Below, piece after piece: positions 15,843 to 24,038 of a DNA stretch of 64,000 bases (within the stretch, counting starts at the first letter, position 1; the number at the start of each line of letters is the position of its first letter). The notes under the pieces are model-generated. The model saw nothing but the letters and a program-made list of their open reading frames with translations. It did not search any database and was not told the DNA's origin. This DNA comes from Mycobacterium ahvazicum (GTDB lineage Bacteria; Actinomycetota; Actinomycetes; Mycobacteriales; Mycobacteriaceae). The position numbers were made by a program, and so were the translations under genes. The stretch lies in contig NZ_FXEG02000005.1 in the NCBI RefSeq assembly GCF_900176255.2, forward strand, positions 1 to 64,000, written 5' to 3'.

Positions 15843-17603
15843 CGCGACCTCGCCGGGGTATTCGTCGTAGTACGGCACATAGCCCTCGTCGCGGCCGGCG
15901 AGCACGTACAGCGGATCCGCCACGTCGGGCCCGTAGGCCTGCTCGCGCAACTCCACCTTGCGGCTCTTGAACGTCGTGGTGTGCTCGAGCGTCTTGACCA
16001 CGCGGACGAACAGCGGCAGCGCGTAGGCCGGCAGTTGTCCGTAGACCGCACTGGCCAGTGCCTTGCCGTCGAACTCCGCGCCCTCGCGCAACTGGACCGC
16101 GGCCATCCCGGCACGTCCCCCGGTGTTGGGCACTTCGACACCGAACACGGTGCACTCCTCGACGGCCTTGTCCGACGCCACCGCCGCCTCGACCTGCGTG
16201 GTGGCGACGTTCTCGCCCTTCCACCGGAAGGTGTCGCCGAGCCGGTCGACGAACGCGGCGTGCCGCATGCCCTGCGGGCTCATCACGTCGCCGGAGTTGA
16301 AGTAGCAGTCACCATCGCGGAAAGCGTTGCGCACCAACTTCTTTTCGCTCGACGCCTTGTCGGTGTAGCCGTCGAACGGCTGCAGCCGGTTGACCGGGCT
16401 GAGCAGCAGTCCGGGCTGACCGGCCGGCACCTTGCACACCCGGCCGTTGGCGTCGCGGAACGGGTCCCCGGTGTCGGGGTCGTACTCCACGTACACCAGC
16501 GGCATCGGCGCGAGGCCCGTCGACCCGGGCACATTGAAGACGTTGATGAAGGCCGTGTTGCCCTCACTGGACGCGTAGAACTCACACACCCGCGAGATGC
16601 CGAACCGCTTGGTGAAGTCCTTCCAGATCTCCGGGCGCAATCCGTTGCCGGCGATCAGGCGCACCTTGTGTTTGCGGTCGGTGTCCTTCGGCGGCTGGTT
16701 GAGCAGATACCGGCAGATCTCGCCGATGTAGATGAACGCGGTGGCCTGACTCTCGATGGCCTCGTCCCAGAACCGGGAGGCCGAGAACGACTTACCCAAC
16801 GCCAGCGTTGCCCCGGAGTTGATCGCCGACGACAGCGCCACGGTCAGCGCGTTGTTGTGATACAGCGGCAGGCAGCTGTACAAGGTGTCGGAGCCCTTCA
16901 GCCGCAACCCCAGCCCGCCGAACGCCGCCAGGGCCTTGAGCCAGCGCAGATGCGTCATCACGCTGGCCTTGGGGAACCCGGTGGTGCCCGACGTGAAGAT
17001 GTAGAAGGCGGTGTCGCGGGCCTGCACAGCCCCCACCGAATCCGGGTTGGTGGCCACCGCGCCTACCGCGAAGCGCTCCAGATCTTCGATCGTCAGCGTG
17101 TTGGCGGTGCCCGCGGAGCCGGTCTCGGCGACCGCGCTGACCAGGTCGGTCTCCGCGATCAGCACCTTGGCGTCGAGCAATCCAAGGCTGTGCGCGAGCA
17201 CTTCACCACGCTGGTGATAGTTGAGCATTCCGGCGACGGCCCCGCACTTGACGGTGGCCAGCATCGCCAGCACCGTGTTGGGCGAATTGCGCAGCATGAT
17301 CCCGACGACGTCGCCGTGGCCGACTCCGCGCGCGGCCAACACCGCGGCATAGCGGTTGGCGGCCGCGTTGGCCTCGCGGTAGGTCAGCTGCTGGTCACCG
17401 AAGCGCAGGAAGACCTTGTCGCCGTAGCGGGCGGCGCGGTCCTGGAACACGCTGCCGATCGACCGGTGCGAGCCCGGCTGGGCCAACAGCCCGGTCGCCG
17501 CGCCGCGAAGGATCACCCGCATGTCGGCCAGTACGGCCGGCAGTCCCGACGCGATGTCGGTCAGGCCGATCCGTCTGCGTGCTCCCCCGGCGTGATCGGA
17601 CAC
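15819..17603 (-). CDS. fadD6: Fatty-acyl-CoA/AMP ligase FadD6 (FATP-like)
   Basis: 594 residues, close to M. tuberculosis FadD6 (597). ANL-superfamily motifs: the P-loop YIFTSGTTGFPKAS, a VIYxGE-type motif (FIYIGEICRYLLNQP), and the C-terminal hinge region DRLGDTFRWKGENVATTQVEA, which is characteristic of very-long-chain acyl-CoA synthetases/FATPs. It activates long-chain fatty acids with ATP and CoA; an uptake role is possible. The GTG at 17603 is preceded by GAGGGAG. It lies 33 bases downstream of the LOG gene. Its C-terminus reads into the 45-base repeat. Confidence 0.93.
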   Translation of the reverse strand: MSDHAGGARRRIGLTDIASGLPAVLADMRVILRGAATGLLAQPGSHRSIGSVFQDRAARYGDKVFLRFGDQQLTYREANAAANRYAAVLAARGVGHGDVVGIMLRNSPNTVLAMLATVKCGAVAGMLNYHQRGEVLAHSLGLLDAKVLIAETDLVSAVAETGSAGTANTLTIEDLERFAVGAVATNPDSVGAVQARDTAFYIFTSGTTGFPKASVMTHLRWLKALAAFGGLGLRLKGSDTLYSCLPLYHNNALTVALSSAINSGATLALGKSFSASRFWDEAIESQATAFIYIGEICRYLLNQPPKDTDRKHKVRLIAGNGLRPEIWKDFTKRFGISRVCEFYASSEGNTAFINVFNVPGSTGLAPMPLVYVEYDPDTGDPFRDANGRVCKVPAGQPGLLLSPVNRLQPFDGYTDKASSEKKLVRNAFRDGDCYFNSGDVMSPQGMRHAAFVDRLGDTFRWKGENVATTQVEAAVASDKAVEECTVFGVEVPNTGGRAGMAAVQLREGAEFDGKALASAVYGQLPAYALPLFVRVVKTLEHTTTFKSRKVELREQAYGPDVADPLYVLAGRDEGYVPYYDEYPGEVAAGKRPQG

Positions 17604-17636
17604 GTGCTCCCTCGATTCCCCTTGACGCAGCCGACC

Positions 17637-18200
17637 TCAGTTAGGGGCGCACGCCTCGATTGCGTCATTCACCTTATCGACCAGCATCAGCGTGTCCATC
17701 GCTACCTGTGAGATGTACCCGCGGTCCACCAAGTCGTTCAGCCAGACCCACAAGCCCTCGTAGTGTCCCCAGGTATCCAGCAGCACCACGGGTTTGTCGT
17801 GCATACCCAAAGAGCCCGTCGTCCATGCCTCGAACAGCTCGTCGAGCGTGCCGATCCCACCGGGAAGCGCGATGAACGCGTTGGAGCGGTCTTCCATGAT
17901 CCGCTTCCGGTCGCGCATGTTGTCGGTGACGATCAGCTCGGAGGCGTTCTCGTCGGCGAGTTCGCGGCGCACCAACTGGCGCGGGATGATGCCGACCGTC
18001 TTGCCGCCACGGGCGCGCGCCGCACTGGCCACCGCGCCCATCGCCGATATGTCGCCGCCGCCCCACACCAGGGTCCAGCCGCGGTCGGCGATCGCTTCGC
18101 CGAGTTCGCTAGCCAGATCAAGCAATTCGGGATGTGTCGGGCCGGACGCGCAGTAGACGCAGACCGCCCATTCGCTCGAGGATTCGCCGTCGGGGCGCAT
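17637..18200 (-). CDS. LOG-family cytokinin riboside 5'-monophosphate phosphoribohydrolase (Rv1205-like)
   Basis: 187 residues, matching the M. tuberculosis LOG protein in length when started at the ATG at 18200; a TTG at 18209 is the alternative. Rossmann-like fold with AVCVYCASGPTHPE, LVWGGGDISAMGAVA and the signature motif PGGIGTLDELFEAW plus MEDR upstream. In M. tuberculosis this enzyme releases cytokinins from nucleotide precursors, and accumulated cytokinin breaks down to toxic aldehydes in proteasome mutants. First gene of a likely LOG-fadD6 transcript, divergent from the ATPase gene at 18300. Confidence 0.9.
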   Translation of the reverse strand: MRPDGESSSEWAVCVYCASGPTHPELLDLASELGEAIADRGWTLVWGGGDISAMGAVASAARARGGKTVGIIPRQLVRRELADENASELIVTDNMRDRKRIMEDRSNAFIALPGGIGTLDELFEAWTTGSLGMHDKPVVLLDTWGHYEGLWVWLNDLVDRGYISQVAMDTLMLVDKVNDAIEACAPN

Positions 18201-18207
18201 AACCGCC

Positions 18208-18213
18208 AAGGTA
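18208..18213 (-). promoter_or_regulatory. Candidate -10 of the LOG gene (leaderless)
   Basis: TACCTT on the minus strand, exactly 7 bases before the ATG at 18200. It supports that ATG rather than the TTG at 18209, which overlaps the element. Confidence 0.5.
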
Positions 18214-18287
18214 GACCAACGCCGTTCGAACCGTGCGCGTATGGGGCTTTCGCGCTAGCTAGTCATCGGCTGGCCACCGCGCCGCCA

Positions 18288-18293
18288 TAAAAT
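18288..18293 (+). promoter_or_regulatory. Candidate -10 of the STAND-like ATPase gene (leaderless)
   Basis: TAAAAT, 6 bases before the ATG at 18300, with no Shine-Dalgarno sequence. It mirrors the LOG promoter across a 99-base interval. Confidence 0.5.
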
Positions 18294-18299
18294 TCGGCG

Positions 18300-20447
18300 A
18301 TGCCGATTCGATGGAACGTCCCGCAGCACGCGTCCACCCTGGAACGACTGGATTCCGCGCTGGGTGACGGACCGCGGCGCGGTGCGGTCGTGCTCGGTCC
18401 CGACGGCGTCGGCAAGTCGACCCTGGCGCGGTTGGCCGCCGAGAACTTCTCTCGTGGCAACCCGAGCACTTTCATCCGCTGGGTCACCGGCACCCCGACC
18501 GAGCGCGTGGTCCCGTTCGGCGCCTTCAGCCACATCGTGGACTTCTCCAACTTCGGGGACGACATCGGGAAGCCGGCCGCGCTGCTGCGGGCGGCCCGGG
18601 CATCGCTGAGCGGCGACCGGCAGGGAGATCTGCTGCTGATCGTCGACGATGCCCACGACTTGGACATCCTGTCGGCCACCCTGGTCTACCAGCTGGCGCT
18701 GGCCGGGACCGCCCGGATGATCGTCACCGCCCGCGCTGACACCGCACCCGAGGCCATCGCGGCGCTGTGGACCGACGGCCTGCTGGAGCGCATCGATGTC
18801 GACGCGCCCGGCCAGCCCACCAGCACGGCCGAGGTCGACACCTTCATCGCCGAGTTGCCCGCCGCCGCGCGGGCGGTGCTCGACTATCTCGCCGTCGAAG
18901 AGCCGCTGTCGGCGGCCGATCTCACCGCGCTGGCCGGCGACGGCGCGGTCGGCGAGGCGCAGCAGTGGGGCGCGGCCGAAACCCGGGTGCGCGACGAGCG
19001 CGCCGAAGATCCGGTCGTCTACACCGCCCACCCGCTGTTCTCCGAACGGGCGCGGGCCGCGCTGGGCGCCGACGGTGCCCGGCAGCGGCGCACCGAGGTG
19101 GTCGAGCTGCAGTCCCGGCATCCGTCCGAACACCTCAGCGACCGGCTGCGGCTGGCCTCCCTGGCGCTGGACAGCGACGCTCCGCAGCCGGTGGCCGCGG
19201 TCGTCGACGCCGCGCAACAGGCGCTGCGGCTCGGCGATCTCACGCTCGCCGAACGGTTCGCCCGCTCCGCGCTGGCGCGCGGCGAGGACGGCCAGGCACT
19301 GGCCGCGCGGCTGCCGCTGGCGAATTCGCTGGCGTTTCAGGGCCGGGGCCGCGAGGCCGAGGAGTTGCTGGCCGCCGTGGATTCCGCCGCGTTGTCCGAA
19401 GAAGACCTGATGGCATGGACCCTGCTGCGGGCGGCCAATCAGTTCTTCATGCTCAGCGAGCCGGAGCGGGCCACCGCGTTTCTGCTGACGATCCGTAATC
19501 GCGTTCCCGATGTCGGCCCGCGGGTCACGCTCGACGCGCTGAGCGCAACCTTCGCGATGAACGCCGGCAACATCGGGGGCGCCGTCGAGATCGCGCATCG
19601 GGTGCTGGACTCACCGGCCGCCGACGACCAGGCGGTGGCCTGGGCGGCGAGCGCGGCGACGCTGTGTTCGGCGCGCCAGGGCCGGTTCGCCGACGTAGAG
19701 CCGCTGGCGCAACGCGCGCTGGGCGCCGAGCACCCCGGGCTGCTGCGGTTCACGGTCGGCCTGGGCGAGACGACGACCCTGCTGATGGCCGGCCGGGTCG
19801 AGACGGCGACCGAACTGGCGCAGCAGTTCACCGATTTCGCCGAATTGCAGCAGCCGGGTCGCGCGATCGGCGAGGTGCTGCTGGCGCACATGATGATCGC
19901 CGCCGGCCGATTCGGCGAAGCCGCCGCGCTGTTGGGTCCGGCGGCCGCGGCCCTGGAACGCACCGGCTACTCGTGGGGGCCGCTGTCGCTGATGCTGCTG
20001 GCCACCGCGCTGGCCCAGCAGGGCGACATCGCCGCCGCGGCAAAAGCCTTGAGCAGAGCCGAATCTCGGCATGGCACCAAGTCGGCTCTGTTCAGCCCCG
20101 AGCTGGGCGTGGCCCGGGCCTGGCGGTTGGCCGCCGGGCGCGACTCGCACGGGGCGATCGCCGCGGTCCGGGACGCGGCCCGGATGGCCGAACGACGCGG
20201 GCAGTCTGCGGTGGCGCTTCGCGTCTGGCACGAGGCCGTGCGCCTCGGCGACATCCGCGCGGTCGATCCGCTGGCCCGGCTGTGCGACGAGGTCGACTGC
20301 GTGGCGGGACAGCTCGCGCTGGCTCATGCCAAAGCGCTGGCGACGAACGACGGGGACGCGCTGCGTGCGGTGGCCGCGGAGCTGACGGCGGTCGGTCTGC
20401 ACGCTGCGGCCGCCACTGCGGCCGCGCAGGCCCAGCAGTGCGCTTAG
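18300..20447 (+). CDS. STAND/MalT-like ATPase without DNA-binding domain (Rv1204c-like)
   Basis: 715 residues. The N-terminal P-loop ATPase has Walker A GPDGVGKST (about 33-41) and Walker B LLLIVDDAHDLD (about 118-129). A long alpha-helical region of TPR-like repeats follows (about 250-715; for example RLGDLTLAERFARSALARGED). This is the architecture of LuxR/MalT-type signal ATPases, but the C-terminus ends in Ala/Gln repeats with no helix-turn-helix. It may therefore act through protein partners. The ligand is unknown. It is longer than annotated Rv1204c (562). It is divergent from LOG and its stop overlaps the convergent dapE stop by four bases. Confidence 0.8.
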   Translation: MPIRWNVPQHASTLERLDSALGDGPRRGAVVLGPDGVGKSTLARLAAENFSRGNPSTFIRWVTGTPTERVVPFGAFSHIVDFSNFGDDIGKPAALLRAARASLSGDRQGDLLLIVDDAHDLDILSATLVYQLALAGTARMIVTARADTAPEAIAALWTDGLLERIDVDAPGQPTSTAEVDTFIAELPAAARAVLDYLAVEEPLSAADLTALAGDGAVGEAQQWGAAETRVRDERAEDPVVYTAHPLFSERARAALGADGARQRRTEVVELQSRHPSEHLSDRLRLASLALDSDAPQPVAAVVDAAQQALRLGDLTLAERFARSALARGEDGQALAARLPLANSLAFQGRGREAEELLAAVDSAALSEEDLMAWTLLRAANQFFMLSEPERATAFLLTIRNRVPDVGPRVTLDALSATFAMNAGNIGGAVEIAHRVLDSPAADDQAVAWAASAATLCSARQGRFADVEPLAQRALGAEHPGLLRFTVGLGETTTLLMAGRVETATELAQQFTDFAELQQPGRAIGEVLLAHMMIAAGRFGEAAALLGPAAAALERTGYSWGPLSLMLLATALAQQGDIAAAAKALSRAESRHGTKSALFSPELGVARAWRLAAGRDSHGAIAAVRDAARMAERRGQSAVALRVWHEAVRLGDIRAVDPLARLCDEVDCVAGQLALAHAKALATNDGDALRAVAAELTAVGLHAAAATAAAQAQQCA

Positions 20448-21532
20448 CCGCCTGCTAAAACCGCTAGGTATCCCCGCAGCATGTCCGCGGCGGCGGTGAT
20501 CGCGGCGACGGGCACCCGTTCGTCGCGGGTGTGCGCCAGGTTGGGGTCGCCGGGCCCGAAGTTGACCGCCGGGATGCCCAGGGCGGCGAATCGGGACACG
20601 TCCGTCCAGCCGTACTTGGCGCGCACCTGCCCGCCGGCCGCCTCGACCAGCGCCTTGGCGGCCGGCTGGGACAGCCCGGGTAGCGCTCCGGCGGCGCCGT
20701 CGGTCTGCTCGATCCGCACGTCGATGCCGTCCAGCACGTCATGCACGTGTTGCAGCGCCTCGGCGAGCGACCGGTCGGGGGCGAAGCGGTAGTTGACGGT
20801 GACCGAGGCGGCGTCGGGAATGACGTTGCCGGCGACGCCGCCGTCGACCCGCACCGCCGACAAGCCTTCCCGGTATTGGCAGCCGTCGATGTCGACGGTT
20901 CGAGCCTGGTAGGCGGCCAACCGCTCCAGCACCGTACCCAGTTTGTGAATTGCGTTGTCGCCCAACCAGGACCGCGCCGAATGCGCCCGGGTTCCGTTGG
21001 CGCTGACCACAACTCGCAGCGTGCCCTGACACCCCGCCTCGATATAGCCGCCGGTGGGCTCACCCAGGATCGCGACGTCGGCGGCCAACCAGTCCGGCAG
21101 CTCACGCTCGATGCGGCCCAAACCGTTTGCGGCCGCGTCGATTTCCTCGCAGTCGTAGAGCACCAGCGTCAGATCGTGTGCCGGTTCGGCCACCGTGGCG
21201 GCCAGATGCAGAAACACGGCGTCACCGGATTTCATGTCGGAGGTGCCGCAGCCATACAGCATGTCGCCTTCGGCGTCCGCCGAGCGATGGCTGGGCAGGT
21301 TGTCGGCGGCTGGGACCGTGTCGAGATGACCGGCCAGCAGCACCCGCGACGGCAGGTTTCGCCGGGTGCGCGCCAGCACCGCGTTGCCGTTGCGGACGAT
21401 CTCGAAGCCGGTGGTCTGCGCGCGCAGCGCCGCCTCGACCTCGGCGGCAATGCGCGCTTCGTCTCGCGACTCGCTGGGGATGTCGACCAGCGCCGCGGTC
21501 AACGCGATCGGATCCCCATGCAAGTCCAGCAC
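20444..21532 (-). CDS. dapE: Succinyl-diaminopimelate desuccinylase
   Basis: 362 residues, M20 metallopeptidase family. Motifs: LAGHLDTVP (metal His and Asp), DMKSGDAVFLHLAA, YDCEEIDA (catalytic Glu) and LGEPTGGYIEAGCQG. The C-terminal FGPGDPNLAHTRDE supplies the last metal His. It hydrolyses N-succinyl-LL-diaminopimelate in lysine and peptidoglycan synthesis. GTG start at 21532; a -10-like TACGCT lies 6 bases upstream. Divergent from dapD, which acts two steps earlier in the same pathway, with 66 bases between. The intermediate step, DapC, is encoded at 57092-58225. Confidence 0.95.
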   Translation of the reverse strand: MLDLHGDPIALTAALVDIPSESRDEARIAAEVEAALRAQTTGFEIVRNGNAVLARTRRNLPSRVLLAGHLDTVPAADNLPSHRSADAEGDMLYGCGTSDMKSGDAVFLHLAATVAEPAHDLTLVLYDCEEIDAAANGLGRIERELPDWLAADVAILGEPTGGYIEAGCQGTLRVVVSANGTRAHSARSWLGDNAIHKLGTVLERLAAYQARTVDIDGCQYREGLSAVRVDGGVAGNVIPDAASVTVNYRFAPDRSLAEALQHVHDVLDGIDVRIEQTDGAAGALPGLSQPAAKALVEAAGGQVRAKYGWTDVSRFAALGIPAVNFGPGDPNLAHTRDERVPVAAITAAADMLRGYLAVLAGG

Positions 21533-21538
21533 CCAACC

Positions 21539-21544
21539 AGCGTA
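21539..21544 (-). promoter_or_regulatory. Candidate -10 of dapE (leaderless)
   Basis: TACGCT on the minus strand, 6 bases before the dapE GTG at 21532. It is the mirror of the dapD -10 at 21586. Confidence 0.5.
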
Positions 21545-21556
21545 ATGGTCGGAAGG

Positions 21557-21574
21557 GCGCGCGGACCCGCGCGC
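21557..21574. promoter_or_regulatory. Palindrome centred between dapE and dapD
   Basis: Perfect 8-base arms GCGCGCGG (21557-21564) and CCGCGCGC (21567-21574) around AC. The centre, 21565.5, is exactly midway between the two divergent start codons and sits where both -35 regions would fall. It is a candidate shared operator. Confidence 0.45.
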
Positions 21575-21585
21575 AACGCACGAAG

Positions 21586-21591
21586 TAACCT
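21586..21591 (+). promoter_or_regulatory. Candidate -10 of dapD (leaderless)
   Basis: TAACCT, 7 bases before the dapD GTG at 21599; no ribosome binding site is present. Confidence 0.5.
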
Positions 21592-21598
21592 GACCGCC

Positions 21599-22543
21599 GT
21601 GACTGGAGCTGCAGGTATCGGGTTGGCGACACTGGCCTTCGACGGATCGATCCTCGACACATGGTTTCCCGCACCGGAACTGACGGAGTCGGACACCAGC
21701 GGCACGTCGCGCCTTGCGCTGTCCGATATTCCGCCGGAGCTGGCCGCACTGGTCGGGCGCGACGACGACCGCAACACCGAGACCGTGGCCGTACGCACGG
21801 TCATCGGCTCACTCGACGAGGTGGCCGCCGACGCCTACGACGCCTACCTGCGGCTGCACTTGCTGTCTCACCGCCTGGTCGCGCCGCACGGGCTGAACGC
21901 CGGCGGCTTGTTCGGCGTATTGACCAATGTGGTGTGGACTAATCACGGACCCTGCGCGATCGAGGGTTTCGAGTCGGTCCGCGCGCGGCTGCGCCGCAAG
22001 GGACAGGTGACCGTCTACGGCGTCGACAAGTTCCCGCGGATGGTCGACTACGTGATGCCCACCGGGGTCCGCATCGCCGACGCCGACCGGGTGCGCCTGG
22101 GCGCGCACCTCGCGTCCGGGACCACCGTGATGCACGAAGGTTTCGTCAACTACAACGCCGGCACGCTGGGCACGTCGATGGTGGAGGGCCGCATCTCGGC
22201 CGGCGTCGTGGTGGGCGACGGCTCCGACATCGGCGGCGGCGCGTCGATCATGGGCACACTGTCCGGCGGTGGTACCGAAGTCATTTCGATCGGTAAGCGG
22301 TGTCTGCTCGGTGCCAACGCGGGCCTGGGCATCTCGCTGGGCGACGATTGCGTCGTCGAAGCCGGCCTGTATGTCACGGCCGGCACCAAAGTCATTACGC
22401 CCGAAGGCAAAACGATGAAGGCACTGGAGCTGTCGGGCGGCAACAACCTGTTGTTCCGCCGCAATTCGGTCAGCGGTGCCGTGGAAGTGGTGGCCCGCGG
22501 CGGTCAGGGCATTGCGCTGAACGAGGACCTGCACGCCAACTGA
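21599..22543 (+). CDS. dapD: Tetrahydrodipicolinate N-succinyltransferase
   Basis: 314 residues from the GTG at 21599 (VTGAAGIGLATL). The C-terminal left-handed beta-helix of hexapeptide repeats is clear: MHEGFVNYNAGTLGTSMVEG, ISAGVVVGDGSDIGGGASIM and RCLLGANAGLGISLGDDC. The actinobacterial-type N-terminal domain contains VWTNHGPCAIEGFE. It transfers succinyl from succinyl-CoA to tetrahydrodipicolinate in DAP/lysine synthesis. The frame is open far upstream but that part is antisense to dapE. The start agrees with the M. tuberculosis protein (317 residues, three residues longer at the N-terminus). Confidence 0.95.
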   Translation: MTGAAGIGLATLAFDGSILDTWFPAPELTESDTSGTSRLALSDIPPELAALVGRDDDRNTETVAVRTVIGSLDEVAADAYDAYLRLHLLSHRLVAPHGLNAGGLFGVLTNVVWTNHGPCAIEGFESVRARLRRKGQVTVYGVDKFPRMVDYVMPTGVRIADADRVRLGAHLASGTTVMHEGFVNYNAGTLGTSMVEGRISAGVVVGDGSDIGGGASIMGTLSGGGTEVISIGKRCLLGANAGLGISLGDDCVVEAGLYVTAGTKVITPEGKTMKALELSGGNNLLFRRNSVSGAVEVVARGGQGIALNEDLHAN

Positions 22544-22544
22544 G

Positions 22545-23867
22545 CTACAGCGACGTCCCGCAGGTTTCGGGCAGCAGATAAGTGCAGACCAGGCTGATCA
22601 GCGCGAGAGCCGCCAGCATGACCCCGATCGACCAGCTGCCGTAGGTCGCCAGCAGCGTCCCGGCGATCAGCGGCGGCAGCGCCCCGCCGAAGACGCCGGC
22701 CAGATTGATCGCCAGTGCCGAGCCGCTATAGCGGTAGCGGGTGGCGAAGAGTTCGGGGATGAAGGCTCCGATGGGTCCGCTGCCGATCCCGGAGATCGCG
22801 AAGGTGCCGACAATCGCAACCGTATACAACGCTTTGTGGCCGGTGTCGATCAGGGGGATCACCACAAACGCCCACGGCACACACGTCGCCCAGCCCACCA
22901 ACATGATCCGGCGCCGGCCGAATCGATCGCTCAGAATGGCCGAGGCGATCACCGCCGCGATGCTCACCAGACCGCTCAGCACACCGACCGACCAGATGAA
23001 GCCGCGCGTATAGCCCAGGTGGGTGTGCGCGTACATCGTGAAATACGTGTTGCCCATGTAGCAGAACGCCATCGTGCACAGCACGCTGCCGGCGGCCAGC
23101 AGGATCTCCCGGCCCTGCAGGCGAAACACCTCGGCCAGCGGCGCTTTGGGCACCAGGTCGCGTGACTTCTCCTCGGCGAACACCGGAGTCTCGTCGATGT
23201 TGAGCCGCACGTACAACGCCAGCGCGATCAGCACCGAGCTGATCAGGAACGGGATCCGCCAGCCCCACTGCAGGAACTCGGGGCTGTATTCGCCGATCGT
23301 GACGTTCACGCCGAGGAAGGTCAGGCTGCTCAGCACTCCGGCGACACCGCCGCCCAGCAAGGTGAACATCCCGTACAAGCCGCGACGGGCGCCCGGGGCG
23401 TATTCGGCGCTCAACAACGCCGACCCGGCCCATTCGCCGCCCACCGCAAACCCCTGCAGCAGCCGCAGCCCCATCAGGATCAACGGCGCCGCCACCCCGA
23501 TGGAGGCGGTGCTGGGAACCAGGCCGACGCTCACGGTCGCCACGGCCATGATCAGCAACGTGGAGATCAGCGTCTTCTTGCGGCCCAGCCGGTCCCCGAA
23601 GTACCCGAAGACGGCCGCACCGATGGGCCGCGACAAAAACGCCGTGGCGAACGTCCCCATCGAGGCGATCATCGCCACGCCGGGCGTGAGGTTCGGAAAG
23701 AACACGGCGGGAAACACCAGTGCCGCCGCGGTGCCGTAGATCAGGAAGTCGTAGAACTCGATCGCCGAACCGACCAGACACGAGGTCGCGACCCGCGCCA
23801 TCGGTGCGGCGCGCGGTTGGTCCGCGATCGTCGTCGCAGCACCCGCCGGGCGGATCGACTCACCCAT
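22545..23867 (-). CDS. MFS transporter of the metabolite:H+ symporter family (Rv1200-like)
   Basis: 440 residues with 12 predicted membrane helices. The MHS hallmarks are present: AIEFYDFLIYGTAAALVFPAVFFP in helix 1, the RPIGAAVFGYFGDRLGRKK loop, and LRLLQGFAVGGEWAGSALLSAEYAP. Relatives import dicarboxylates, shikimate, proline or betaine; the substrate cannot be told from sequence. The start ATG at 23867 follows AAGGA by seven bases. Its stop lies one base from the dapD stop (convergent). Confidence 0.88.
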   Translation of the reverse strand: MGESIRPAGAATTIADQPRAAPMARVATSCLVGSAIEFYDFLIYGTAAALVFPAVFFPNLTPGVAMIASMGTFATAFLSRPIGAAVFGYFGDRLGRKKTLISTLLIMAVATVSVGLVPSTASIGVAAPLILMGLRLLQGFAVGGEWAGSALLSAEYAPGARRGLYGMFTLLGGGVAGVLSSLTFLGVNVTIGEYSPEFLQWGWRIPFLISSVLIALALYVRLNIDETPVFAEEKSRDLVPKAPLAEVFRLQGREILLAAGSVLCTMAFCYMGNTYFTMYAHTHLGYTRGFIWSVGVLSGLVSIAAVIASAILSDRFGRRRIMLVGWATCVPWAFVVIPLIDTGHKALYTVAIVGTFAISGIGSGPIGAFIPELFATRYRYSGSALAINLAGVFGGALPPLIAGTLLATYGSWSIGVMLAALALISLVCTYLLPETCGTSL

Positions 23868-24038
23868 GGCACATCCTTACCTGTCCCCGTGGTGTGTTTG
23901 CCTGCATGTCCACAAACGAAATTATGCGAAGCAGTGGACTCTCGCTTGTCCGAAAGCCTGGCAATATCCTGCGTGTCGCTAAAAGTTCCAGGCCCCTAAA
24001 ACGACCCTCAACCTGCATACCAGAAACGGCGCTACGTC

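Noticed and set aside
15741..17711. 656-codon + strand frame opposite fadD6
   Set aside because: Arg/His/Gln-rich shadow of fadD6; FadD6 has complete ANL motifs on the other strand.
20741..21598. Long upstream extension of dapD
   Set aside because: It runs antisense through dapE; DapD homology and a -10 element place the start at 21599.
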